Origin: Flavobacteriaceae bacterium
Lineage (GTDB): Bacteria > Bacteroidota > Bacteroidia > Flavobacteriales > Flavobacteriaceae
DNA length: 64,000 nt
Direction: 5' to 3'
Assembly: GCA_023262185.1 (NCBI GenBank)
Contig: JALRDO010000003.1
Coordinates: 46,849 to 110,848, forward strand
Shown here: one piece after another, positions 34,564-43,801 of the stretch
Numbering within the stretch: position 1 is the first letter of the stretch
How the letters are laid out: each line of letters begins with the position of its first letter
Notes under the pieces: generated by a model
What the model was told of the DNA's origin: nothing
The model's input: only the letters and a program-made list of their open reading frames with translations
Database searches by the model: none
Program-made: the position numbers and the translations under genes

Positions 34564-34597
34564 ACAGCCTTGTTTCTAGTGTGATGGGGCTGTTTTG
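34564..34597 (+). terminator. Hairpin with T-run between the 105-aa gene and the TonB receptor gene
   Basis: ACAGCC at 34564-34569 pairs with GGCTGT at 34588-34593 around an 18-base loop, and TTTTG follows. It could be a terminator or an attenuator controlling receptor expression. The large loop lowers confidence. Confidence 0.35.
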
Positions 34598-34620
34598 TAG
34601 TATGTGTAATTAAATCGTGT

Positions 34621-36984
34621 ATGAGAGCGCTTATACTGTCGCTATTTATTGGACTTAGTGTGTCTGTCTTTGCTCAGCAATCGGTTACGATTAAGGGTTG
34701 GGTTATCGATCAGAACACGCAGCAACCTTTAGAAGGGGTCAACATTGTTGGCGTCAATAGCTCTTTTATTTCTGATGCGAAGGGTGCCTTTACCATTGAA
34801 CTGCCTAGACAAAGATCGTATCGTTTTCGCATCACTCATTTAGGTTATGCTGAACAAGAGGTGATCGTAGACCCAAAAGATTTTGACGAAATTTTGATGA
34901 TTGCCTTGCTTCCTGAAGCAACTAGTCTCGATGAGATAGAGCTTTTCGGAAAGACTCCTCAGCAGCGGGCTCAAGAACTCTCGTCTATCTCCGTCGGGGT
35001 GTCAAAGACCTTTCTTGATAATAATCGCGAGAACAGTCTGATGCAAACCCTGAAGAAAATCCCTGGGGTAAGCACGATTACCATCGGTTCTGGTCAGTCA
35101 AAGCCGGTCATCAGAGGACTCGGTTTCAACCGCGTTTCTGTGGTTCAGAACGGAATCAAACACGAAGCCCAGCAATGGGGAAACGATCATGGTTTAGAGA
35201 TCGATCAGTACGCCGTCGAAGATTTACAGATCATTAAAGGTCCGGCGTCTTTGCTTTACGGTTCTGATGCGATAGGCGGTATAGTTGACATTCGTCCGCC
35301 TAAAATTCCTGCTGCTCAATCGTTTTCTGCTGAGCTCAACTTGGCCTCAGAAACCAATAACGAACTGAGAAGCGTATCTGCAGGCTTTCGCGGAAGAGGC
35401 GATCAATGGTATTACAGAGGCCGTCTAACGTATAGGGACTACGGCGACTTTAAAGTGCCTACTGATCAGATCAATTACGAGAGCTATGTATTTGAGCTCG
35501 TTGACAATCAATTGAGAAATACTGCAGGATTTGAGGCGAACGCAAGCTTTAGCCTAGGGTACGTGAGTGACCGTGTCAAGTCAGAGACCCTCGTAAGCAA
35601 CGTAAACGGTAAAAATGGATTTTTTGCTAATGCCCACGGACTCGAGGTTCGAAGCTCATCTATCGATTACGACCGCTCTAATCGCGATATTGATTTGCCC
35701 TTTCACAACGTGAATCATTTTAAACTCATACACAATACTACCTGGTACGGCAATGCACACACCCTTCAACTCGATTTAGGGTATCAGAACAATCAACGAG
35801 AAGAGCATTCTGAGGCGGTTGCACACGGTTACATGCCTGTACCACCCAACACTAGAGAACGTGTATTCACTAAGAACACATTTACCTTCAATCTACAGGA
35901 CAACTTTAAACCGAATTCGAAACATGACATTTCGATTGGGTTGAACAGTGAACTTCAAGACAATCAAATTGGCGGATGGGGATTCTTAATTCCGCAATTT
36001 TTGAGATGGACCCTAGGTGGATTCGCCTTTGATCACTACAGAGTGAATGAGGATTTTCACCTTCAGGGAGGATTGAGATACGACTGGGGTCTTATTCAAA
36101 CTAAAGAGCATTTCGATTGGTACCGTTCGCGTATCGACAACCCTGATCAGACCACTTCATATGTCTATGCGCAGCGCTCAAGAAATCAAACGCTTGATTT
36201 CGGAAATGTCAGTGCCTCATTGGGTTTTAGTTATCTCAAGAATTTTACGACCATCAAAATGAACCTGGGTAAAAGCTTTAGGATGCCCTTGGCCAATGAG
36301 CTTGCCTCAGATGGAGTGAACTATCACATGTATCGTTTTGAGCGTGGAGCTATTGACCTTGATTCAGAAGTATCTTACCAGCTCGATGTAGAGGTAGACC
36401 ATGCCAGAGGAACTTTCGTGGCAGGAGTCAGTCCGTTTTTCAATTACTTTGAAAACTTCATTTATTTGAATCCTACCACCGAATATTATGAAACGCTTCA
36501 GGTCTATCAATACATGCAAACACAGGCCATGCGTTTTGGAGGAGAGTTATGGATTGGAGAGAACCTGACTTCTGATCTCAGAATTGATGCCACACTGGAG
36601 TACGTTTACACCGAGCAGACAAGTGGACCTAAAAAGGGATTCACCCTGCCGTTTAATCCGCCTCTTTCTGGACTGATTTCGCTTAGCCAGAAACTGCCTA
36701 ACCTTGGCGGTTTTAAAAACATTCAGCTTATGGCAGATCTCAGGTTGACGGATGCTCAAAATCGAATCGTTCCTCCTGAAGAGAAAACCCCAGGCTATCA
36801 ATTGCTCAATTTTTCTTTGAACACTCAGTTCAAATGGAATAGAACCGCTGACGATGCCCGCTTGCGATTGAAGGTGAATAATGTGTTGAATACCCCATTT
36901 TTTGATCATACGAGCTTTTACAGGCTCATTGATGTCCCTGAACCTGGCAGAAACATTGCTCTCGCTTTAAACCTGCCGATATAA
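34621..36984 (+). CDS. TonB-dependent receptor, probably for a metal or metal complex
   Basis: This is a 787-residue outer-membrane receptor. A signal peptide (ending near residue 19, VFAQQ) is followed by a CarboxypepD-reg domain (about 22-105), the plug (about 118-225, with KPVIRGLGFNRVSVVQNGIK and GPASLLYGSDAIGGIVDI) and the barrel. HEAQQWGNDHGLEID in the plug, with two His, recalls receptors of the zinc/copper type such as ZnuD. Two DUF4625 lipoprotein genes, one very His-rich, follow on the same strand. Placement after the efflux genes supports metal traffic, but import versus leakage control cannot be told from sequence. Confidence 0.88.
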   Translation: MRALILSLFIGLSVSVFAQQSVTIKGWVIDQNTQQPLEGVNIVGVNSSFISDAKGAFTIELPRQRSYRFRITHLGYAEQEVIVDPKDFDEILMIALLPEATSLDEIELFGKTPQQRAQELSSISVGVSKTFLDNNRENSLMQTLKKIPGVSTITIGSGQSKPVIRGLGFNRVSVVQNGIKHEAQQWGNDHGLEIDQYAVEDLQIIKGPASLLYGSDAIGGIVDIRPPKIPAAQSFSAELNLASETNNELRSVSAGFRGRGDQWYYRGRLTYRDYGDFKVPTDQINYESYVFELVDNQLRNTAGFEANASFSLGYVSDRVKSETLVSNVNGKNGFFANAHGLEVRSSSIDYDRSNRDIDLPFHNVNHFKLIHNTTWYGNAHTLQLDLGYQNNQREEHSEAVAHGYMPVPPNTRERVFTKNTFTFNLQDNFKPNSKHDISIGLNSELQDNQIGGWGFLIPQFLRWTLGGFAFDHYRVNEDFHLQGGLRYDWGLIQTKEHFDWYRSRIDNPDQTTSYVYAQRSRNQTLDFGNVSASLGFSYLKNFTTIKMNLGKSFRMPLANELASDGVNYHMYRFERGAIDLDSEVSYQLDVEVDHARGTFVAGVSPFFNYFENFIYLNPTTEYYETLQVYQYMQTQAMRFGGELWIGENLTSDLRIDATLEYVYTEQTSGPKKGFTLPFNPPLSGLISLSQKLPNLGGFKNIQLMADLRLTDAQNRIVPPEEKTPGYQLLNFSLNTQFKWNRTADDARLRLKVNNVLNTPFFDHTSFYRLIDVPEPGRNIALALNLPI

Positions 36985-36994
36985 AGACTTAAAA

Positions 36995-37522
36995 ATGAAA
37001 ACAACATTAATTCTTACCGCTATGAAAACTATACTTAAACCATTTTTCTTTTTTGCTCTTGCGCTATTTGTACTTCAATCGTGCTCAGAAGAAGATGATG
37101 ACATTATTGTGGCAGCCCCAGTCATTTCAAATTTTGAAATCGGAGGAGCGCATGGCGAGGAACTTGAAGGTGAAGAGCATTCAGACGAAGATCACGAAGG
37201 AGAGGCAATTGCCCACAAAGGAGAAGGGATGCATGTGGGTGCTGATATTTTGGCCCAAGTGCGCATCACTTCAATTACTTTAGAGATACAATCTGACGAG
37301 GTACAGCCTGGGGCTGGTGAAGTCGAATGGGACTTTAACCAAGTGTATACCGATGCAAAGTATATGGTATTGAATCCGGAGTTTCATGAAGACATTCAGA
37401 TTCCCTCGAACATTCCTTCAGGAGAGTACCACGTTACGCTGACGGTGGTAGATGAACGCGGAAACAGCACGAGTGCCGAAGGCCATATTGACATTATGGA
37501 TGAAGAAGAACCTATGAGTTAA
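36995..37522 (+). CDS. DUF4625 lipoprotein, His/Glu-rich
   Basis: This is a DUF4625 family lipoprotein, 175 residues from the first ATG. A second ATG at 37022 would give a tidier lipoprotein signal (MKTILKPFFFF ... VLQSC). After the lipobox comes an Ig-like domain interrupted by an acidic and histidine-rich insert (AHGEELEGEEHSDEDHEGE) and then the family motif GEGMHVGADILA near residues 80-91. The C-terminal half (EYHVTLTVVDERGN) is beta-rich. It starts 10 bases after the TonB receptor gene and is likely its accessory, with the insert as a metal-binding element by inference. Confidence 0.8.
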   Translation: MKTTLILTAMKTILKPFFFFALALFVLQSCSEEDDDIIVAAPVISNFEIGGAHGEELEGEEHSDEDHEGEAIAHKGEGMHVGADILAQVRITSITLEIQSDEVQPGAGEVEWDFNQVYTDAKYMVLNPEFHEDIQIPSNIPSGEYHVTLTVVDERGNSTSAEGHIDIMDEEEPMS

Positions 37523-37539
37523 ATGAACCCAAATCTAAG

Positions 37540-37574
37540 CCCCACTGCTGATTACAGTTTGTGGGGTACATTTG
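37540..37574 (+). promoter_or_regulatory. Hairpin and TAnnTTTG element before the second DUF4625 gene
   Basis: CCCCAC at 37540-37545 pairs with GTGGGG at 37561-37566, and TACATTTG at 37567-37574 matches the Bacteroidota -7 element exactly. The ATG follows 4 bases later, implying a leaderless or near-leaderless message if used. No clear TTG element is seen at the right distance. Confidence 0.3.
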
Positions 37575-37578
37575 TGGT

Positions 37579-38052
37579 ATGATAAAGAAAATACATTTAA
37601 TTGTGTTCTTTGCTTTAGGTTTAATTGTTTTCGGCTGCACCGAAACATCAGAACTAGACGAAGAGAAGCCCACCATTTCGGTGAGTTATGCGCAAGGGTT
37701 TCCCCAAGCATGTGCACAGCTCAAGCGAGGTGAAACTTACACCTTTAGGGCTAAAGCAAGCGATAACCTAGGATTGGCTTCTTATAGCTTAGGCATTCAT
37801 CACAATTTTGATCAGCATACTCATGACGATCAGCCCGAGGCCTGTGAGATGGATGCAGTAAAATCGCCAGACAACCCGCTCACATTGTTGAATACCTATT
37901 CTGTTGAGGGGGCTCCTCTAGAAGATGAGCTTACCATCAGTATCAGTATTCCGAATAACGTGGACCCCGGAGACTACCACTGTGCCTTTTCGGTTACCGA
38001 TGTCACGGGTTGGCAGGGGCGTACTTCGGTAGATATAAAAATCATTGAATAG
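37579..38052 (+). CDS. Second DUF4625 lipoprotein
   Basis: This is a 157-residue lipoprotein (MIKKIHLIVFFALGLIVFGC, lipobox Cys20) with the DUF4625 layout: a start strand EKPTISVSYA, the region FRAKASDNLGLASYSLGIHH near residues 60-79, and the final DYHCAFSVTDVTGW near 133-146. Histidines cluster near 78-87 (HHNFDQHTHDD). It follows the first DUF4625 gene by 56 bases and is its distant paralogue. The role is probably periplasmic metal binding or receptor assistance; unproven. Confidence 0.78.
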   Translation: MIKKIHLIVFFALGLIVFGCTETSELDEEKPTISVSYAQGFPQACAQLKRGETYTFRAKASDNLGLASYSLGIHHNFDQHTHDDQPEACEMDAVKSPDNPLTLLNTYSVEGAPLEDELTISISIPNNVDPGDYHCAFSVTDVTGWQGRTSVDIKIIE

Positions 38053-38095
38053 GATCTTTTAAGGCCTTTAAACTGAGTTTTTATTGCTAATTTTT

Positions 38096-38110
38096 GAGAC
38101 AATTTGTCTC
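38096..38110. promoter_or_regulatory. Perfect 7-bp palindrome just upstream of the Asp-box gene
   Basis: GAGACAA-T-TTGTCTC, a perfect inverted repeat, ends 3 bases before the ATG at 38114. It could be a repressor operator or a hairpin affecting translation start. A TAATTTTTG stretch precedes it. Confidence 0.35.
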
Positions 38111-38113
38111 ATT

Positions 38114-41100
38114 ATGAAGAAACTCATTTTAGTGGCTTGCCTTTCGGTCGGCCTCACCTTTCTAATGAGCGCTCAAGAGGTTGAAAAAGACCTTAGCGCT
38201 GCTGTTTTTAGAAGTATTGGCCCTTTTAGAGGAGGACGTGCCAATAGTGCTGCAGGTGTTGTAGGCGATCCGCTCACCTATTATATGGCTACTACTGGAG
38301 GAGGGCTTTGGAAAACCACAGATGCCGGCCACCGCTGGGTGAATATCTCAGACGGTTATTTTAAGACCGGGTCTATGGGTGCGGTTGCGGTCTCTGAGAG
38401 TCATCCGAATGTGGTTTATGCAGGTATGGGTGAACACGCCCCACGTGGCGTGATGACTTCATACGGAGACGGCGTTTACAAGTCAACCGATGGAGGAAAA
38501 ACCTGGAAGCACATCGGGCTCGAAGCTACACGTCAGATCTCGCGAATCAGCATTCATCCTGACAATCCAGATATCGTATTTGTGGCGGCTCAAGGGGCGC
38601 TTAACGGCCCTACAAAAGAGCGAGGTATATACAAGTCAACCGACGGAGGTAAAACATGGCAACACACCCTCTATGTAAATGAGACTACTGGTTGTAGTGA
38701 CCTTTCAATGGATATGCACAACCCAGATGTATTATATGCTGCCATGTGGGATCACGATCGCAAACCATGGGAGGTGCGTTCAGGAGGACCGGGTAGCGGA
38801 TTGTATAAATCCACAGATGGAGGGCTAAGTTGGAGCACCATTCACCAGGGTATTCCTCACGAAAAAGGAAAAATGGCCATTGCTGTATCACGGGCAGATT
38901 CGAATTGGGTCTATGCCGTTGTAGAAAGTGACACCTATGCCGAAAAAGGCGGGCTGTTCTTGTCGACCAACGCAGGAGACTCTTGGTCTAAGGTGAGTGG
39001 AGACCACCGACTTATTCAACGTGCTTGGTATTATATCGAGGTTTTTCCAGATCCTCAAAACAGAGAAAAGGTCAATGTGCTTAACGCCTCTTACCTGCAG
39101 TCTAAAGATGCGGGTAAGACGTGGTCGCGTATTGAGGCCTACCACGGAGACTATCACGATTTATGGATCAATCCGAATAATCCGAGTAATATGGCAGTGG
39201 CCGACGACGGAGGAGTTTCGATCACCTTCGATGGCGGAGAAAACTGGACCGATCAAAAGAATATGCCGACTGCTCAGCTGTATCGCGTAGCCGCGGACGA
39301 TCTTTGGCCTTACAATCTGTATGCAGGTCAGCAAGACAACACCTCTTTGCGCATCGCAACCTTAGCCCTCGGAACGAGCGGTATTGACCACCGTCACTGG
39401 CAACCTGCTGCAGGAGGCGAAAGTGCCTTCTTGGCGTTCGATCCTAAAAATCCGGTAAAGACGATGGGAGGTAGTTATCTAGGCTCTATTGATATTATGA
39501 ATATGGAGAGCATGGCGAGCACCAACATCATGATTGAGCCAAATCTTTATTTAGGACTTGCCGCGCGCGACATGAAATACCTGTTCAATTGGAATGCGCC
39601 TATTATCAAATCCCAACACGAGCCAAACACCTATTTCCACGGAGCGCAGTATGTGCTTAAGACCACCGATGAAGGTCACTCTTGGGAAGAAATTTCTCCA
39701 GACCTCACCCGAAATCAAGATGAAAAGCAGGGTAATGGAGGCGTCCCTTATACCAATGAAGCGGTAGGGGCAGAGAATTATGGTACGTTGAGTTACATCA
39801 TTGAGTCGCCTCATGAGGCTGGGGTACTAGTCACAGGCAGTGACGATGGCTTTGTGCAAATCACTAAGGATGGGGGTAAGACCTGGCAAAATATCACGCC
39901 AAAGAAACTACCAGAGACGCTGATCAACGCGATTGATATTTCGCCCCATGATAAAGGGACGCTTTATATCGCGACCACGCGTTACAAATTCAACGATTTT
40001 ACCCCAGCTTTATACAAGTCGACAGATTATGGTAAATCTTGGAAGGCGATTTCAAACGGCATCCCCTATGGTGCTTATACCAGAGTGGTGCGTGAAGATC
40101 CTGTTCGCAAAGATTTGTTATTTGCGGGGACCGAGCTCGGGCTGTACGTCTCCTTTGACGGAGGATCAAATTGGCAGCCGTATCAGCGCAACCTGCCGGT
40201 TACTCCGATCACAGATCTGTTGATTAAACACGATGATCTTATTGTTGCCACCCAGGGTAGATCGTTCTGGATTTTAGACGATATGAATCTGTTCCGTCAA
40301 TACGACGGTACGTCGGCAGCACGTTTGTATACTCCAGAGCCAGCAGTAATGGCGAATTGGTATTCTTCTATGAACGCCAAAAATCCATTAGGAACGAGTG
40401 ATTTTGTGGGCGTTAATCCTGCCAGTGGAGTGGTGTTTTATTACGCCCTACCAAAGCTGGCAGAAGAGCAAGAAGTACATCTTGAGATCAAGGATCAAGA
40501 TGGGCGGCTCGTCCGCAGTTTTACATCGAAAGAAGACGCCTCTTTTATCTCTTATGAGGGGTATCCATCAAGGCCGGCTACACTTGATAAAAAGGCAGGA
40601 TTAAATCGTTTCGTATGGGATATGCGCTATGAAACTCTAGAGGGCATCCCAGCCGTTTATATTGAAGCCAGTTTTAGAGGACACAATGCAGTTCCGGGCG
40701 AGTACACGGCAACACTCTCTTACAGAGATTACACGGCATCGGTACCCGTAGAGATTCGCAAAAATCCGTTGCTTGAAACCACTGATGCTCAGTATGCAGA
40801 TTATCATGTATTTATGAGTGAGGCGGAGGCTACCTATAACGATATGACCCAACAGGTGAATCGCCTTTATGAAAAGACCAAGCGTCTAGAAAAAATAGCC
40901 GCCGAGCAACTACTAGAAACAGCATTGAAGGCAAAGGTTGAAAAACTTCTTGAAGATTTGAAGGCCTGGGATGGAACCATGGCCCAGCGCTTGAGTAAAG
41001 CTTACGATGATGTAGAGAATTACGTTAACGGGTTCACAGCCAATTATATCAGAGCCTTTAATGAAGCCGATTCTGACCAGCCAAGGGTAACTGCGGGAAC

Positions 41101-41230
41101 CAAGAAGCGAATCGCTGAATTGAATGCCGAATGGCAGCAGCATAAGGCTGTTGGAGATCCTTTAGAAGAACGCCTTGCACGAATTGAACGCCAGTTGTTT
41201 GAAGCGGGTGTGGGGGCTTTAAGTTTATAA
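38114..41230 (+). CDS. Secreted multi-Asp-box (BNR/VPS10-like) beta-propeller protein
   Basis: This is a 1038-residue exported protein built from at least ten Asp-box repeats of the form S-x-D-x-G-x-x-W (KSTDGGKTW twice, then [51 protein letters not shown] and others), forming two beta-propellers. A C-terminal region from about residue 740 has an Ig-like part and a helical end. Such proteins are often annotated as glycosyl hydrolases, but no catalytic residues can be assigned here, and sortilin-like peptide binding is as likely. I chose the ATG at 38114, which begins a signal peptide ([14 protein letters not shown]). The PLP gene follows 4 bases later. Confidence 0.85.
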   Translation: MKKLILVACLSVGLTFLMSAQEVEKDLSAAVFRSIGPFRGGRANSAAGVVGDPLTYYMATTGGGLWKTTDAGHRWVNISDGYFKTGSMGAVAVSESHPNVVYAGMGEHAPRGVMTSYGDGVYKSTDGGKTWKHIGLEATRQISRISIHPDNPDIVFVAAQGALNGPTKERGIYKSTDGGKTWQHTLYVNETTGCSDLSMDMHNPDVLYAAMWDHDRKPWEVRSGGPGSGLYKSTDGGLSWSTIHQGIPHEKGKMAIAVSRADSNWVYAVVESDTYAEKGGLFLSTNAGDSWSKVSGDHRLIQRAWYYIEVFPDPQNREKVNVLNASYLQSKDAGKTWSRIEAYHGDYHDLWINPNNPSNMAVADDGGVSITFDGGENWTDQKNMPTAQLYRVAADDLWPYNLYAGQQDNTSLRIATLALGTSGIDHRHWQPAAGGESAFLAFDPKNPVKTMGGSYLGSIDIMNMESMASTNIMIEPNLYLGLAARDMKYLFNWNAPIIKSQHEPNTYFHGAQYVLKTTDEGHSWEEISPDLTRNQDEKQGNGGVPYTNEAVGAENYGTLSYIIESPHEAGVLVTGSDDGFVQITKDGGKTWQNITPKKLPETLINAIDISPHDKGTLYIATTRYKFNDFTPALYKSTDYGKSWKAISNGIPYGAYTRVVREDPVRKDLLFAGTELGLYVSFDGGSNWQPYQRNLPVTPITDLLIKHDDLIVATQGRSFWILDDMNLFRQYDGTSAARLYTPEPAVMANWYSSMNAKNPLGTSDFVGVNPASGVVFYYALPKLAEEQEVHLEIKDQDGRLVRSFTSKEDASFISYEGYPSRPATLDKKAGLNRFVWDMRYETLEGIPAVYIEASFRGHNAVPGEYTATLSYRDYTASVPVEIRKNPLLETTDAQYADYHVFMSEAEATYNDMTQQVNRLYEKTKRLEKIAAEQLLETALKAKVEKLLEDLKAWDGTMAQRLSKAYDDVENYVNGFTANYIRAFNEADSDQPRVTAGTKKRIAELNAEWQQHKAVGDPLEERLARIERQLFEAGVGALSL

Positions 41231-41234
41231 GCGT

Positions 41235-42479
41235 ATGGAAAAGCATAAGGAGTCAATGATGATGTCGCTCGGGTATAATCCCGAGTGGAGTGAAGGATCG
41301 GTCAAACCTCCGATCTTTCAGACCTCAACCTTTGGGTTCAAGACCGCCGAAGAGGGAAAGCGTTTTTTTGAAATTGCCTACGGAAAGTCACAGCTAGGCC
41401 CTGACGAACAGATGGGTTTGATCTACTCGAGGTTGAATAACCCGAATATGCAGATCCTTGAAGAACGCCTCGCGGTGCTCGAAGGAAGCGAAGATGCCGC
41501 CGCTTTTGAAAGTGGAATGAGTGCAATTTCGACTGCGATGTTGGCCTACCTTAAGCCCAATGACGTCTTATTGATCAGCGATCAGGTTTACGGAGGAACT
41601 CATCACTTCGTCCATCACTTTTTAAAAGATATCGGAGTTGAGGTGGTGGTATTATCGGCTATTGATGATGTTGATACCATCATGACCCAATTAAAGGAAA
41701 AGAACTGTGTCGAACGGGTTCGGATGATTTACACCGAAACACCTGCCAATCCTACCGGAAAATTGATTGACCTCGCACTGCTTGAGCAATTAAAATCGAC
41801 ATTAAATGAGCATACAGCTCAGCCGGTAATCTCTGCCGTAGACAATACCTATCTCGGTCCGATTTGGCAAAATCCTATCGAACTCGGAACCGATTTGGTG
41901 TGCTATTCAGCCACTAAGTTTCTCAATGGACACAGCGATGTGATCGCCGGTGCCGTTATGGGATCAAAAGAACATATTGCGCCTGTTAAAGGACTGCGCA
42001 CCTTCTTAGGAGGCATGATTGCTCCTTACACTGCATGGCTTTTGACCCGCAGCCTCGAAACCTTGCACGTACGCATGGATTATCAAACCAAAAATGCGGC
42101 TCAAATTGCGAAGTTCTTAGAGGGGCATGAAAAAGTAACCCGTGTGTACTTCCCTGGCTTACCCTCTATGGGAACGCGTCAAAATGCGATCTATAACAAT
42201 CAATGTAAGGCTCCGGGCGCCATGATCAGCTTTGTGGTTCAAGGTGACGAAGAGGGTGCATTTAGATTTTTGAATGCCCTTAAACTGGTCAAGTTAGCGG
42301 TGAGTTTGGGGAGCAACGAAAGTCTAGCGCAGCATCCGTTCTCAATGACACATGCCAACGTACCTGACGATGAAAAACTCAGCACAGGGGTAGCCCTAGG
42401 CTTGGTGCGCCTCAGTGTAGGAATCGAGCATGTTGAAGATCTGATCGACGATCTTTCTCGGGCCCTTGAGCAGGTCTAG
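41235..42479 (+). CDS. Cys/Met-metabolism PLP enzyme (cystathionine gamma-synthase family)
   Basis: This is a fold-type I PLP enzyme of the trans-sulfuration family, 414 residues, cytosolic. Signatures: YSRLNNPNMQILEERLA near residues 64-80, AFESGMSAISTA near 94-105, YTETPANPTGK near 166-176 and SATKFLNGHSDVIAGAVMG near 225-243, with the Schiff-base lysine about 228. An insertion near residues 45-60 (YGKSQLGPDEQMG) separates it from classical MetB. Family members include synthases, beta- and gamma-lyases; I cannot choose. With peptidases all around, sulfur amino acid degradation is plausible. Confidence 0.87.
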   Translation: MEKHKESMMMSLGYNPEWSEGSVKPPIFQTSTFGFKTAEEGKRFFEIAYGKSQLGPDEQMGLIYSRLNNPNMQILEERLAVLEGSEDAAAFESGMSAISTAMLAYLKPNDVLLISDQVYGGTHHFVHHFLKDIGVEVVVLSAIDDVDTIMTQLKEKNCVERVRMIYTETPANPTGKLIDLALLEQLKSTLNEHTAQPVISAVDNTYLGPIWQNPIELGTDLVCYSATKFLNGHSDVIAGAVMGSKEHIAPVKGLRTFLGGMIAPYTAWLLTRSLETLHVRMDYQTKNAAQIAKFLEGHEKVTRVYFPGLPSMGTRQNAIYNNQCKAPGAMISFVVQGDEEGAFRFLNALKLVKLAVSLGSNESLAQHPFSMTHANVPDDEKLSTGVALGLVRLSVGIEHVEDLIDDLSRALEQV

Positions 42480-42480
42480 T

Positions 42481-43725
42481 CTAAGCGGTTGAGGCGAGCT
42501 GCAGCATGGCCTGGGCAAACTGATCAATCTCGGTTTCTGAGGTGAAGACATTAGGAGTGATACGACATCCGTCAACGCCAGCACCTTCTATCGCTACGGT
42601 GAATATGCCGTAGGTGTCCATTAACTGCTTAGCCAATTCAGAGGCACGGATTGTTTTTAATCCGACATTGCCGATACCTGCGTAACGTTGCTGTTGAGCG
42701 GGGGTATTCAGGCGTATATTTTTGTGATCTCTCAAGGCCTCCATCCAACGTGTTGCCAATGCGTGTAGCCGCTCTTCTTTTCGCTGAGGCCCCAGCGCCT
42801 TGTAATAGGTAATCGCGTGCTCAATTGCGAGGTCGTGATAGACCGGGTGTGTTCCTTGGTGGCCAAAGCGCTGAATGCCATCAGTCATGCGATAGTCTTC
42901 AGTGAAAAGAGGCCAAAGCGTTTCTTGATGTTTGGGGTTGATGTACAGTAGCCCACACCCTAATGGGGTGGCCAACCATTTGTGTAAGCTTGAACCGTAG
43001 TAGTCACAGTCAAGATCTTCAATATTGAAATCAAAATGCCCTATGCAATGTGCACCGTCTACGAGTACCTCAACGCCGTGACCGTGCGCCATATCGCAGA
43101 TCTTTTTGATGGGTAAAATGTGCCCGGTAATGTTGACCATGTGCGAGACCAAGATCAGGCGTGTTTGTGGCTGAATTAAGGCTTCGTAATGTGCTACAAT
43201 CTCTTCATCGCTCTCAGGATGCATTGGAATATCAAGGTTCGTGATCGTCAGATCAAATCGCTGCGCTACCTGGCGGATCATCTGTTGCATGGCTCCGTAC
43301 TCTTGGTGGGCAAAGATGATGTGGTCGTTGGCCTTCCATGGGATACCTTTGATCACCGTATTCAAAGACTCGGTGGTATTACGAGTAAGAATCAGGCTTT
43401 CAGAAGAACATCCGACGACTTCAGCCAAGGACTGGATGATCCGCTTTTTGTCAGGAAATTGGTCGTTGCGCATATAGTGTGAACCGCGCACATTAATCGT
43501 TTCAATATGCTTTTGCAAAGCCTTAAGGGTAGGCTGGGGAATGATATTGTAATAGCCGCTTTCAAGATTTATGTAGTCCTCTGTAAGAAGGTAATCGGCC
43601 CTCACTTTGTCCCAAAACTCAGCATCTGTACGAGTATCTTCAAGCCAAGAAGGGATCCAAGGCCACTCTGTTCCGAGTCCGAGTCCGCCCAATCCAATAA
43701 GTTGTAAGAAGCTGCGCTTGTCCAT
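42481..43725 (-). CDS. Class V aminotransferase-fold enzyme with Tat-like signal (isopenicillin N epimerase-like)
   Basis: This is a PLP enzyme of aminotransferase class V, 414 residues. Motifs: NLESGYYNIIPQPTL near residues 44-58, LTRNTTESLNTVIKG near 104-118, VLVDGAHCIGHFDFNI near 197-212 and SSLHKWLATPLGCGLLY near 222-238, with the cofactor lysine. The N-terminus DKRSFLQLIGLGGLG resembles a twin-arginine leader with KR in place of RR. The frame is open to 43887, but that would overrun the divergent esterase gene, so I use the ATG at 43725. The end meets the PLP enzyme gene with one base between stops. The substrate is unknown; names such as cysteine desulfurase would be unsafe. Confidence 0.83.
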   Translation of the reverse strand: MDKRSFLQLIGLGGLGLGTEWPWIPSWLEDTRTDAEFWDKVRADYLLTEDYINLESGYYNIIPQPTLKALQKHIETINVRGSHYMRNDQFPDKKRIIQSLAEVVGCSSESLILTRNTTESLNTVIKGIPWKANDHIIFAHQEYGAMQQMIRQVAQRFDLTITNLDIPMHPESDEEIVAHYEALIQPQTRLILVSHMVNITGHILPIKKICDMAHGHGVEVLVDGAHCIGHFDFNIEDLDCDYYGSSLHKWLATPLGCGLLYINPKHQETLWPLFTEDYRMTDGIQRFGHQGTHPVYHDLAIEHAITYYKALGPQRKEERLHALATRWMEALRDHKNIRLNTPAQQQRYAGIGNVGLKTIRASELAKQLMDTYGIFTVAIEGAGVDGCRITPNVFTSETEIDQFAQAMLQLASTA

Positions 43726-43801
43726 AATTTGATCTGTTTTGAATAGTGCTCCTGTGCAATTAGTTACTATATTAACTAAATCAACTGATTTATAATCAAT
43801 T

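Noticed and set aside
36547..36909. 120-codon open frame antisense to the TonB receptor
   Set aside because: A shadow of the receptor barrel; no start context and unlikely protein composition.
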